Assembly (NCBI GenBank): GCA_965249175.1
Contig: OZ252227.1
Location: forward strand, 1,240,001-1,304,000
Origin: CAZYFH01 sp965249175
GTDB taxonomy: Bacteria; Acidobacteriota; Vicinamibacteria; Vicinamibacterales; UBA8438
Reading direction: 5' to 3'
DNA length: 64,000 nucleotides
Of the stretch, positions 30,610 through 39,900 are shown in pieces. The position numbers were made by a program, and so were the translations under genes. The notes below the pieces were generated by a model. The model was given only the letters and a program-made list of their open reading frames with translations. It made no database searches and was not told where the DNA came from. Every line of letters begins with the position of its first letter. Positions within the stretch are counted from its first letter, which is position 1.

Positions 30610-31374
30610 ATGGATCTTCGCGCCCTCGTGGAGGCGCGCGCCGCCGCCTATCGCGCGATTCAGGCCCGCGCGGGCGTGTCGCTGCGCTGCCTCGATCCCG
30701 AGGCGTCCGAGGCCCCCCCGATCACAGCGCTCACCACCGACGGTGACGACGTGCGCGCCCTGACGGTGCGTGTCCAGGGGCCGCTCGATGACTGGTTTGG
30801 GTTCGACGTCCGGGCGCTCATCAGCGACTTGGACGAGGCCGATCCCCAGTCCATTCACCTGCTCATCGAATCACCGGGCGGCTTTCTCTCCGACGGCTTA
30901 GCACTCTACAACGACTTGCGCGCGCGGGCGCGGAGCGGCGTGACGGTCACGGCGGAGGCCCGCGGCGTGGTGGCCTCGGCGGCCGTCTTGCCCTTCCTCG
31001 CGGCCGAGACCCGCACGATGACCACGGGCACGGAACTGATGGTGCATAACCCGTGGTCACTGCTCCTGCTGGCAGGCCCCGCGGACGACATTGAGGACAC
31101 CGTGACGAAGGTTGTCGCCGGACTTCGCTCGGCGGAAAAGACGTATCGGGATGTGCTGGTGGAGCGCACGGGCGCCTCACGCCAGCAGGTGACGGCGTGG
31201 CTCAAAGATGAGACGTGGTTCGCGCCGGAGGAGGCCGTCGACGGCGGGTTCGCCACGGCGGTGATGGAGGACACGGCGGCGGCAGCGACCGCCCAGGATG
31301 TACACGCGCGGGCCGTGGCTCGGCGCGTGTTGGCCAGTTGGCGGCTCAAGGCCCAACAGGAGGCAGCAGCATGA
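30610..31374 (+). CDS. ClpP-like prohead protease
   Basis: 254 residues from ATG 30610. VHLLIESPGG-like segment (IHLLIESPGGFLSDGLALYN), the Ser in GVVASAAVLPFLAAE, the His in MVHNPWSL and a distal Asp give the S14/ClpP-type triad used by many HK97-like phages to mature capsids. It overlaps the capsid gene by 4 nt. It is the first morphogenesis gene after the transposon nest, so its transcription from the upstream late promoter may be affected. Confidence 0.88.
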   Translation: MDLRALVEARAAAYRAIQARAGVSLRCLDPEASEAPPITALTTDGDDVRALTVRVQGPLDDWFGFDVRALISDLDEADPQSIHLLIESPGGFLSDGLALYNDLRARARSGVTVTAEARGVVASAAVLPFLAAETRTMTTGTELMVHNPWSLLLLAGPADDIEDTVTKVVAGLRSAEKTYRDVLVERTGASRQQVTAWLKDETWFAPEEAVDGGFATAVMEDTAAAATAQDVHARAVARRVLASWRLKAQQEAAA

Positions 31375-32765
31375 TTCAGCCCATGAAACCCTTCGCCTCG
31401 GTGGACGAGACGAAGCGGAAGGACACCTTTACCGCGTGGCGTGGCAAGCCCGCCGCGGCGATCACGACGAAGCGGGACGAGGTCGAGCGCGCGATGAAAA
31501 CCGCGTTCGAGCAGGCCGGCGACGATCTCGATCTCGCCAAGGTCACCGCCGTCGGCTACGGGAAGAGCCTGGCCGAGACGTGCGAGGCGCTGATTGGCGT
31601 CCACTCGGAGCTCTCGGGGCTCGAAGACGCGCTTACGGAGCGGACCGAGCTGGATCGCGTGGCCCAGGACATCCGGGCCGGCAATCGCGGCGGCGGCGTC
31701 GGCACGGCCGGCCCGGAGGCGGTGCAGCTCGTCCGACCGGCGCCGCGGGTGCGGCTCGCGGATCTGATTCGCGCGGACTTCAAGGCACACGGCGATCTCC
31801 CCCCGCTCGGCTCGGCGGCGTTCGCGAGTCAGATGGCGAGCCTCCCGCTCAAGAGCACCCTCTCGGTGCGGGACGACGCGATCCTGGCGACGCTGTTCAA
31901 GACCGACGCGGGCTGGGCGCCGGAGTCGGTACGCGATCCGGGCTACGTGCCCTCGCGCCGGCATCCGATCCAGTTCGTCGACATCCTGCCGCGGAGCTCC
32001 ACCATCCAGGAACTCGTGCGCTACATGGAAGAGACGACCTACACGAACGCCGCGGCCGGGGTGGCCGAGGGGGCGGCGGCGCCGGAGTCGACGCTCGCGC
32101 TGACGCAGAAAGAAACCGCGGTCCGCAAGATCGCCACCCACATCCCGGTCACCCGCGAGGAGATGGAGGACGAGCCGCAAGTCGAAAGCTATCTGAACGA
32201 CACGCTGCCCTTCATGGTGCGCCAGGCGGTCGACCTCGCGACGTTGAAGGGCGACGGGACGGCACCGAACCTCCGTGGCCTGCTCCAGGTGACGGGGATT
32301 CAGGACATCGACTGGACGACGACGGGCACGGGAACCAACGTGGTGCGCTCGAAACCGCTCAACGTCCTGCGGAAGGCGAAGACGCTGATCCGGTTTACCG
32401 GTCGGTCGATGGCGACGCACTACGTGCTCAACCCGAGCGTGTGGGATGACATCGTGCTCGCCGAGTCGAGCGCGGGCGGCTACTACTACGGCTCGCCGCA
32501 GAACGACTTTACGGAGCGCGTCTGGGGGCTCCCGGTGGTGCTCTCCGATCATCTGGTCGGCACGACGACGTCGGGTCATGTGAACGGGCTCATCGGGGAC
32601 TTCTCGCCCATGTGGATTCAGCTGCGCCTGCGACGCGAGCTGGAAACCGAGTGGGGCTACATCAACGACGACTGGGCGAAGGAGATCATGCGGATCAAGG
32701 CCAGCATCCGCCTGGCGCTGGTCGTCAAGCGGCCGCAAGCCTTCGCCACGATCTCGATGCCGTAG
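31371..32765 (+). CDS. Major capsid protein (HK97 fold)
   Basis: 464 residues from ATG 31371. An N-terminal helical delta-like region (to about 150), then the HK97 core: ATHIPVTREEMEDEPQVESY, LKGDGTAPNLRGLL, MATHYVLNPSVWDDIVL, GLPVVLSDHL and WGYINDDWAKEIMRIKAS. The scaffold-like N-terminus should be removed by the upstream protease. Confidence 0.92.
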   Translation: MIQPMKPFASVDETKRKDTFTAWRGKPAAAITTKRDEVERAMKTAFEQAGDDLDLAKVTAVGYGKSLAETCEALIGVHSELSGLEDALTERTELDRVAQDIRAGNRGGGVGTAGPEAVQLVRPAPRVRLADLIRADFKAHGDLPPLGSAAFASQMASLPLKSTLSVRDDAILATLFKTDAGWAPESVRDPGYVPSRRHPIQFVDILPRSSTIQELVRYMEETTYTNAAAGVAEGAAAPESTLALTQKETAVRKIATHIPVTREEMEDEPQVESYLNDTLPFMVRQAVDLATLKGDGTAPNLRGLLQVTGIQDIDWTTTGTGTNVVRSKPLNVLRKAKTLIRFTGRSMATHYVLNPSVWDDIVLAESSAGGYYYGSPQNDFTERVWGLPVVLSDHLVGTTTSGHVNGLIGDFSPMWIQLRLRRELETEWGYINDDWAKEIMRIKASIRLALVVKRPQAFATISMP

Positions 32766-32774
32766 GCCCGGCCC

Positions 32775-33452
32775 ATGGCGACGACGGCGCTCGAGGTCGT
32801 GCCGCTCCTGGCCATGCGGCGCGAGCTGCGGATCGAGGGAGAGACCAACCCCGACGACGACGCCCGGCTGATCGGGCAGATCGGCGCGGCGGTCTCGGAC
32901 GTGAGTCTCGACGCCAGCGCGCCGCTGGTCGAGCAGGACGAGACGATCGAGGCAGCGGTCCCGTACCACGATCACCCGGTGGCCTTCACCGCCACGGTCG
33001 TCCGCGCGGTCACGAAGGTGCGCTATTGGACGCCGGGGGCTGCGCTCCGTGACGAGCCTGACGGCACGATTGCGGACACGGTCCTCGGACGGCTGTGGTC
33101 GGACTGGCCCGCCACGCGCCGCAACCGGCTGTATCCGCCCGTGGGCGGCTGGGTGCCGGTGTTGGCGGGGTCGAGGCTCTGGCTCGACGTCACCCGCGGC
33201 GTGCCGTTTCCCGCGTGGGTGGACTGGCCGGGCGCCCCCCCCGCGGCCGACGCGGTAGAGACGGCTCAGAGCGCCTACGCCGCAGCCTACGCCGCCTACG
33301 CGGCAGCCGTCTCGTCGCCGCTCCACGGGTTGCGGCAGGCCGTGATCCTGCGGGTGCGCGAGCACTACAACGGCGACGAGCGCCGCGCGGGCTCGATGCG
33401 CAACGCCTACGACGCCTTGATCGACCGCTGGAGGCGGTACGACCGTGGCTGA
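32775..33452 (+). CDS. Head-tail connector (gp6-like)
   Basis: 225 residues from ATG 32775. An N-terminal helical connector domain (EVVPLLAMRRELRIEG, DDARLIGQIGAAVSDVS) and a C-terminal helix (LRQAVILRVREHYNGDER) frame an Ala/Tyr-rich repeat. Position after the capsid fits an HK97 gp6-type adaptor. It is longer than usual because of the beta-rich middle. Confidence 0.7.
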   Translation: MATTALEVVPLLAMRRELRIEGETNPDDDARLIGQIGAAVSDVSLDASAPLVEQDETIEAAVPYHDHPVAFTATVVRAVTKVRYWTPGAALRDEPDGTIADTVLGRLWSDWPATRRNRLYPPVGGWVPVLAGSRLWLDVTRGVPFPAWVDWPGAPPAADAVETAQSAYAAAYAAYAAAVSSPLHGLRQAVILRVREHYNGDERRAGSMRNAYDALIDRWRRYDRG

Positions 33453-33792
33453 GCTGACGTTGACGGACGTGGCGTTCGGAGTCGGGCTGCTGACGGCCGT
33501 CGTCGGCTTCTATGCGCGGTTCATCCGGCCCTCGGTGGTCTCGACGCTCACCTGGCGCAAGGACATAGAGAGCCAGGTCCGTGAGCAGCGCAAAGACTTC
33601 GAATCCAAGACGCGCGAGATCGAGCAGCGGATGGAGCGCATCATCCGGGAGTTGGAGCGGCGCTTCGAGCGCCACAGCGCGGCCGACGCGGAGCTGCTGG
33701 CCGCCGTGAAATCGATGGGTAAGGACCTCAGCGAGATCAAGACGCAGGTCGCGGTACTCGAAGAGCGGTCGCAGCGGTGGAGCACATCGTAG
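33445..33792 (+). CDS. Membrane-anchored coiled-coil protein
   Basis: 115 residues from GTG 33445. One N-terminal membrane segment (VAFGVGLLTAVVGFYARFI) followed by a long charged coiled coil (QVREQRKDFESKTREIEQRM). Similar small proteins occur in head-tail regions; a holin or spanin-like role is possible, but the position argues for something else. Confidence 0.6.
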   Translation: MAELTLTDVAFGVGLLTAVVGFYARFIRPSVVSTLTWRKDIESQVREQRKDFESKTREIEQRMERIIRELERRFERHSAADAELLAAVKSMGKDLSEIKTQVAVLEERSQRWSTS

Positions 33793-34113
33793 ATGCCTGA
33801 GGGGAATCGCCAGATCGAGTTGCAGCGCGAGGACCCGCCAACGCTGGACGAGATCGGCCGGCCGCAGGTACCAACGTGGACGACGTACGCGACACCCTGG
33901 GCGCGCGTGACGCAGCCCCGCGGCCAGGAGTTTTTCACGAACGCCAACCAGGTACAGGGCCGGCAACCGGCCGTGTTCCGGTTCCGCTACGTGGCGGGGA
34001 TCAAGGTCACCCACCGGGTGCGGTGGAACGAACGCCCCTATGACATTCACGCCGTGGTCGATGAGGGCGGGGATCACCGCTGGGTGGAACTGCACACGTC
34101 GGCGGCGGTGTAG
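33793..34113 (+). CDS. Head-closure (head-tail joining) protein
   Basis: 106 residues from ATG 33793, directly after the previous stop. QIELQREDPPTLDEIGRP, TWTTYATPWARVTQ and RFRYVAGIKVTHRVRW match SPP1 gp16/phage head-tail adaptor proteins. Confidence 0.8.
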   Translation: MPEGNRQIELQREDPPTLDEIGRPQVPTWTTYATPWARVTQPRGQEFFTNANQVQGRQPAVFRFRYVAGIKVTHRVRWNERPYDIHAVVDEGGDHRWVELHTSAAV

Positions 34114-34121
34114 GGATAACG

Positions 34122-34550
34122 ATGCAGGTGACCTTCAGCGGCGGGCGCGAACTGGAAGCGGCGCTGCGCGAGCTGGGCTCGCTGCGGCGGGTGAAGAGCG
34201 CACTGACGCGCTCGGCGAAACGGGCCTTACAGCCGATTGCCGAGGCGACACGTCAGCGCGTGCCGCGGGATACCGAGGCACTGGCGAAGGGCGTGCAGGT
34301 GGTACGGCTCACGCGGCGGCAGGGCGGATCGGCGGACGCGGTGAGTCTCGGCGTGGTGTTCACGGGCCCGCACCGGACGCTGGCGCATCTCTACGAGTTC
34401 GGCTTTACGCAGCGGAATGGCCAGCCCTACCCCGCGCGGCCGTTTCTGCGGCCGGCGTGGGATGGCGGCCGGGATCAGGCGCTCGCGGACTTCGGCGGTG
34501 CACTGTGGGCATTTCTGGCACGGGCGGCGAAGCGGGCACGGAGGCACTGA
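34122..34550 (+). CDS. HK97 gp10-type tail-completion protein
   Basis: 142 residues from ATG 34122. SGGRELEAALRELGSLRRVK, KRALQPIAEATRQRVPRDT and HLYEFGFTQRNGQPYPARPF are typical of the HK97 gp10 family, which joins tail to head. Confidence 0.85.
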   Translation: MQVTFSGGRELEAALRELGSLRRVKSALTRSAKRALQPIAEATRQRVPRDTEALAKGVQVVRLTRRQGGSADAVSLGVVFTGPHRTLAHLYEFGFTQRNGQPYPARPFLRPAWDGGRDQALADFGGALWAFLARAAKRARRH

Positions 34551-34909
34551 TGGAACGACACCTGGACCTGATCCGCACGATTCTGCTGGAAACCGAGCGT
34601 AACCCGAGTCCCATGCAGCCTATCGAGATGCGGGCGCCGGGGTATGCACCGGACCAGATCGCCTACCACGTCCGCTTGCTCCATGAGGCGGGCTATCTCG
34701 ATGCGATGGACCTGACCAGTCACAGCGGGTTCGTGTGGCAGCCGAAGACGCTGACCTGGCAGGGCCATGAGTTCCTGGACGCCGCGCGCAACACCCGCGT
34801 GTGGCAGCAGGTGCAGACGCGGCTCAAGGACCGGGGCCTGGACGCGCCGCTGAGCGTGATTCAACAGCTGGCCGTCCGCCTCACGGCCTCCATGCTCCTG
34901 GACGGGTGA
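34550..34909 (+). CDS. DUF2513-like protein
   Basis: 119 residues from ATG 34550, overlapping the previous stop. RHLDLIRTILLETERNP, QIAYHVRLLHEAGYLDAMDL and TWQGHEFLDAARNTRVWQQV match DUF2513, a winged-helix-like family usually found in mobile elements. Its presence inside the tail operon is unusual. Role unknown. Confidence 0.75.
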   Translation: MERHLDLIRTILLETERNPSPMQPIEMRAPGYAPDQIAYHVRLLHEAGYLDAMDLTSHSGFVWQPKTLTWQGHEFLDAARNTRVWQQVQTRLKDRGLDAPLSVIQQLAVRLTASMLLDG

Positions 34910-35136
34910 TGTCGAGACGACGGCACCACCGGGAGGCGAACGGCGGCGTGGAGTCGATGCTGGCGGCCGGGGCGCACATGGCGCTGAGTGGCTATGTCGC
35001 GGAACTGCGCGCGGCGGGCGACGCGCTCGACACGGCAGCCCACGCACTCCGCGCCGCTGGGTTCGGCTCTGAGGCGAGCCAGGCGATGCAGGCGGCGCTC
35101 CGGGCGCGGGACGCGGCGGGACTGGAGGGCGCGTGA
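34909..35136 (+). CDS. Hypothetical protein, 75 aa
   Basis: ATG 34909 at the previous stop. Basic N-terminus then an Ala-rich helix (LRAAGDALDTAAHALRAAG). Overlaps the next start by 4 nt. Unknown. Confidence 0.5.
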   Translation: MSRRRHHREANGGVESMLAAGAHMALSGYVAELRAAGDALDTAAHALRAAGFGSEASQAMQAALRARDAAGLEGA

Positions 35137-35606
35137 CGCTGGAAGACGGGCTGTATGCGCACCTCGCGCAGGCGACGGCGCCGGTGGGCTCGGCGCTCGC
35201 CGCCGTGCGCACCCAGCTGGCCGATGCCGATCCGCTGGTGATCCGACGGCTCTGGGCGATCCAGCTCGAGCAGGGAGTCGACCGTTGGCCGGCATTGACG
35301 TATCAGCGGATCGGCGACGGGCGGCGCGTGTGGTCGCATACCGGTCCGAACGGGCTGGTCGAGACGCGCCTGCAGCTCGACGCCTGGGCGCGCGACACCC
35401 CGATCGCCCGAGGCGACGCGCTCACCGCGGGCCTGGCCGACGCGCTGCGGCGGGCGCTCGACGGGTTTGTCGGCCAGTGGGGCACGGTCAGCGTGCAGCA
35501 GGTGCGGCTCGACAGCGAGCGCGCCACGTATGACCCGGACACCGAGGCGCGGCTCTGGCGGCGCTCGCAGGACTACCTGATTTGGTACGAAGAAGACGTG
35601 ACGTAA
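35133..35606 (+). CDS. DUF3168-like tail completion/minor tail protein
   Basis: 157 residues from GTG 35133. LEDGLYAHLAQATAPVGSAL, YQRIGDGRRVWSHTGPNGLV and LDAWARDTPIARGDALTAGL follow the DUF3168 pattern seen just before tail tube genes. Likely the tail-terminator adaptor. Confidence 0.75.
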   Translation: MTLEDGLYAHLAQATAPVGSALAAVRTQLADADPLVIRRLWAIQLEQGVDRWPALTYQRIGDGRRVWSHTGPNGLVETRLQLDAWARDTPIARGDALTAGLADALRRALDGFVGQWGTVSVQQVRLDSERATYDPDTEARLWRRSQDYLIWYEEDVT

Positions 35607-35628
35607 ACGTCCAAGAAAGGAACAGCAC

Positions 35629-36285
35629 ATGCCAGAAACGCAAGCACAGATTGGCTTCGGGACCATCCTGGCGTATGGGACCCCCCAACCGGTCCCCACG
35701 GCCAGCGGCTACCTGGTCAACGGCGCGCTCGCCGAGAGCGCCACGACCATCGTCGTCGACACCGGGACGGGCACGATCCCGGCCGGCGCGACGGTGACGT
35801 TCGGCAGCGACACCACCGTCTATGTTGTGGCCACCGCGATCGAGAGTGGGAGCTTCACGCTCACCGAGGGCCTGGCAGCGGCCGTGGCCGACGACGCGGC
35901 CGTGGCGGTGACGCAGGGCGACGAAGTATTCACGTCGGTCGCCGAGGTCATGGGCGACATCTCGATCAATCAGTCGATGGACGAGGTCGAGGCGACGCAT
36001 CACGGCTCGCCGGGTCGGAGACGCGAGTATGTGCCCACGCTCATCAGCGGCGATGCCTCGTTTTCGGTGAACTTCCTGCCGAACGATACGGGGCAACAGG
36101 CGATTCTGAACGGCATCTTTGCTCCCGGCGCCGTGCGGAACTGGCGGATTATCTACCCGGTGACGCCGCCCGCGATAGACCAGTTCAGCGCGTTCCTGAC
36201 GTCGTTCAACATCACGGCGCCGCTCGCTGACAAGATGACGGCGGAGATCGGGATGCGCGTGACCGGGCCGGTCACGCGGGTGTAG
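35629..36285 (+). CDS. Major tail tube protein with an inserted beta domain
   Basis: 218 residues from ATG 35629 behind AAGAAAGGAA. Tail-tube signals include TSVAEVMGDISINQSMDEVE, HHGSPGRRREYVPTLISGDA and IYPVTPPAIDQFSAFLTSFN. Residues about 25-90 (SGYLVNGALAESATTIVVDT) form an extra Thr/Ala/Val-rich beta segment close to the N-terminus, a candidate surface decoration. Confidence 0.82.
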   Translation: MPETQAQIGFGTILAYGTPQPVPTASGYLVNGALAESATTIVVDTGTGTIPAGATVTFGSDTTVYVVATAIESGSFTLTEGLAAAVADDAAVAVTQGDEVFTSVAEVMGDISINQSMDEVEATHHGSPGRRREYVPTLISGDASFSVNFLPNDTGQQAILNGIFAPGAVRNWRIIYPVTPPAIDQFSAFLTSFNITAPLADKMTAEIGMRVTGPVTRV

Positions 36286-36289
36286 CGCC

Positions 36290-36724
36290 ATGGCGAATCC
36301 TGAACGCAGCGAAGTCGCCGTCACCATCGACGGGACGGACTATCTCCTGAAGTTCTCGACGAACGCCATCGTCGCGCTGGAAACAGAGACCGGGGAGCGA
36401 GCCATCCCATTCATGAAGCGGTTCGCCGATCAGGATGTGGGGATGGCGGACGTGCGCGTCATCGTCTGGGCGGGGCTGCTCGATCACCAGCCGGACACGA
36501 CGCTGGAGGACGCGGGCGCCGTGATCGATGCCGCCCGCCACGAGGGCGTGTCGCTTGTCGAGCCGGTGATGGAGGCGTTCGGTCTCGCGCTGGTGGAGAT
36601 GACGGGGGGAAACCCTCCGCCGCCGGCTCGTCACCGGCGGAAGAAACCGACGACGACAGCTGGGCGGAATTCTTCACCGCGGCGGTCGCGGCCGGCCTCG
36701 ACCCCGCCCGGTTCTGGCGCCTAA
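36290..36724 (+). CDS. Tail assembly chaperone, short (gpG-like) form
   Basis: 144 residues from ATG 36290. SEVAVTIDGTDYLLKFSTNA, LETETGERAIPFMKRF is the N-terminal domain of siphophage tail chaperones. The last 35 residues of this frame are Pro/Arg-rich and look non-native, as expected past a frameshift site. Confidence 0.82.
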   Translation: MANPERSEVAVTIDGTDYLLKFSTNAIVALETETGERAIPFMKRFADQDVGMADVRVIVWAGLLDHQPDTTLEDAGAVIDAARHEGVSLVEPVMEAFGLALVEMTGGNPPPPARHRRKKPTTTAGRNSSPRRSRPASTPPGSGA

Positions 36725-36978
36725 CGCCACGCGAGATCGCGCGAGAGGTGACGGCGATGCAGCGGCGGGAGCGTCGGGCCTATGCGCAGGCCATGAGCCT
36801 GGCGTGGCACGCAGCGGCCTTTCAGCGGGCGAAGCGGCTGCCGTCGCTCACGACGGTGCTCCGCCAGATCGAGGACGGCTCGTCGGCGCGTCCGCGCACG
36901 CCGGAGGAGGAGCAGCAGGCGTTGATGACGCGGCAGATGACGGCGTTCGCGAGCCTGCGTCACGGAGGCCAGGGGTAG
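36290..36978 (+). CDS. Tail assembly chaperone, -1 frameshift (gpGT-like) form
   Basis: Slipping -1 at GGGAAAC (36607-36613, zero-frame G GGA AAC) joins the first 107 residues to DSWAEFFTAAVAAGLDPARF, LTPREIAREVTAMQRRERRA and the remainder to 36978. The WR-LTPRE segment is typical of the T-like extension. Total about 229 residues. The longer product binds the tape measure protein during tail assembly. Confidence 0.85.
36607..36613 (+). promoter_or_regulatory. Programmed -1 ribosomal frameshift heptamer
   Basis: GGGAAAC in the X-XXY-YYZ register of the tail chaperone gene, preceded by three further Gs. The reading frame downstream encodes the expected chaperone extension. Confidence 0.85.
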
Positions 36979-36981
36979 ATC

Positions 36982-39900
36982 ATGGCGACCACGATCGGCG
37001 CCCTGCGCGTTGAGCTCTCGGCGAATATCGCGAAGTTCGAGACGGCCATGGGCAAGGCGGCCACACACATGGCCCGCACCCAGCGGTCGTTCGAGCGCTT
37101 TGGGAGCCGTGCGTCCGCGGCAGGGCGGTCGCTCTCGGTTGGGTTGACGGCGCCGCTGGTGGCTGTCGGCGCGCTCTCCGCGAAATCCTTCCTCAGCTTT
37201 GAACGGGGCATGAACAAAGTGGCCGCCGTCAGTGGGGCCACCGAAGCGGAGATGGCGGAGCTGACGGCCATCGCGAAGGACCTGGGCGCGACCACCTCGT
37301 TCTCGGCCGCGCAAGCCGCCGAAGGCTTGGGGTTTCTGGCACAGGCGGGATTCGACGCGACCGAGGCGGGCCGGGCGCTGCCGGGCGTGCTGCAACTGGC
37401 GGCGGCGGGCGGGATCGAACTCGCCGCGGCCGCTGACATCGCCACGAACGTGCTGGCCGGCTACGGCCTGGAAGTCGATCAGCTCGCCCGCGTCAACGAC
37501 GTCTTGGCGAAGGCATCGATTAGCACGAATACCAACGTGCAGCAGCTGGGCGAATCGTTCAAGTTTTCGGGAGCGGTCGCGTCGTCGGCCGGGATCAGCT
37601 TTGAGGAGGCGGGCGCGGCGATGGCGCTGATGGGCAACGCCGGTATCCAGGCCGAGATGGCCGGGACATCCCTGCAACAAGCCATTTTCCGCCTCGTGAA
37701 GCCAACCAATGAGGCCGCCGGTGTCATGGAGAAACTGGGCATTCACGGCACCGATGCGCACGGGCGTCTCCTCCCCCTTGATCAGATCGTCGAACAGCTC
37801 GAACCTCACTTTAAAAACACGGCGGCGATGGCGACCATCTTCGGGAGCCGTGCGATCAAAGGGATGGGCGCGCTCGTGGCTGAGGGGTCTGACAAGCTCC
37901 GCGCCCTGACCACCGAGCTTGAGCAGGCTGGCGGCACCGCGCAGGAGGTCGCCGACAAGAAGCTGGCCGGGCTGACGGGCGCCTGGACGCGGTTGCAGTC
38001 GGCGACGGAAGGCGTGTTCATCGAAATTGGTTCGCGGCTCAGGCCCGTCCTGGAACGTCTGGCGGCGTTCCTCACGGATCGGGTCCTGCCGGCAGTGCGT
38101 GGGGCGCTGGAGGCCTTCGACCGCTTGTCGCCTGGCATGCAGACGGCGGTCATCGCCGCAACGGCCGTGACCGCTGCCCTCGGGCCACTCCTGATCGCGC
38201 TTGGTGGCCTGGTCGCCGTGCTTACGCCACTCGTGCCGCTGTTCGTCGCATTCGGAAAGATGACGGCCGTGACGACGGCGCTGGCGGCGCTCAAGACGGT
38301 GCTTGTGGCCGTCGGACTCGCAGCGCCCGCCGCCGCGGCTGGCGTGGTCGGCGTGGGCACTGCAGCGACCGGAACGACGGCGGCCGTGAATACCACAACC
38401 CTCTCGCTCGCACGGCTGCGCGTGGCGCTCCTCACCCAACTCCCGACGTTCACGCGGTGGGGCCGCGCCATCACGGGCGCGGCGGCCACGGCGGGAACCG
38501 CGATGAGCGGGCTGGCGGCCGGCGCGGGCGCGAAACTCGCTGGCGCCTTCGGGGGTCTGAAAGTGGCCGCCAGTGGGCTCGGCGCGGCGCTGGTCCCGCT
38601 CGCTCCCGCAGCAGCCATTGTGGCGACCGGGTTCGCGTCGTGGAAGCTCGGTCGGTGGATCGGCGAGACGACGGGCCTCACCGATGCTGTCGAGCGGCTG
38701 GCGCTCCGGCTCCAAGGATTCACCGACGAGGAGATCCGCACCGTCCAAGCGTCTCGACAGCTGGCGGCTGATCTCGACCGGCTTGATCAGGAGATGCAGG
38801 ATCTCGCGGCGAGCGGGAAGCAGACCCGCGAGGAAATGGATCGGATCGCTCGCCAGGCCATCGAACTCAGAAACCAGGGACAGATGCTCACCACCGGACT
38901 CGCGCGCGTGGCGGACCGCTTTGAAGCAACGGCGCGGGGAGCTGAGCAGCTCAAGTCGATGCTCGACGCCTTGTCGAAGGTGACGTCCCTCGACTATTTG
39001 CATGACGTGACGCTGCAACTCGCCGAGAGTGGCGAGCTGTCCTCGGACGTCATGCGCGGGATCGCCAAGCGAGCGCAGGAACTTCAGGGCGAGGGGGACG
39101 CGCTGACGGAGGTGTTGCAGAACGTCGTGAACGCCTACGGCAAGGCCGCGACGGCAGGGAAAGAGTTTGGCGAGCGCACAGGGGCACTCGCCGAGGACGT
39201 GCAAGCGCTGATCGACACCTGGACCGGCGCGAACCTGAAATCCGACGCGTTGGTCGCCGGGTTCGAGGCGCTCACCGACGCGCAGCGGGGCAACGACCGC
39301 CTCATGGCTAAGGTGATCGGACGCTATGACTCCATGCGTGAAATCCTGGGACCGTTCCACGAGGAGTTAGAACAGCTGTGGCAGACCCACGAGCGCCTGA
39401 AGACGCCGCTCGAGTCCAACACGGCCCTGACGGATCGGTTCATGGAGGCGCAGATCGCGGCAACGCAGGCGCAGGCGGCGCTGAACGAGCGACTGGAGGC
39501 GCACCGCCGCGCGCTGCTGAACCTCCCGGCCGAGGAGGCCATCGCCGCGTTCGAGGAATTACGCACAGTCTGGGACACCTTGTCCGAGTCGGAGCGGGCC
39601 GATGCGACCGAGGCTTACAGCGCCGCCCTACAACAGGCGGCAGAGAGCGGCATCCGGTTGACGGCGAAGGAAGCGGCCCTGGTCGGGCAGGACGCGGGGA
39701 TGAACTGGGTTGATGGATTCTTCGGGACGCTGTCGCGGGCCTTTGAGGGCGGCGGGGGGTTCGCCGGTGGCCTACAGTCCCTGGCGTCGCAGGGCCTTGG
39801 ACAAACCTTCTCGTCACTGACCGGTGGTGAAGGTGGCGGCTTCACACAGGCGCTCGGCAAGATCTTCAGTGGCGGCGGCGTGCTCGGAAAGATCGGGAGC

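Noticed and set aside
30906..33365. Long open frame on the minus strand (about 819 codons)
   Set aside because: It is antisense to the prohead protease, capsid and connector genes, is rich in Arg/His/Pro and has no domain; an artefact of high GC.
36721..39360. Long open frame on the minus strand (about 879 codons)
   Set aside because: Antisense to the tape measure gene, Arg-rich and featureless; a shadow of a GC-rich coding sequence.
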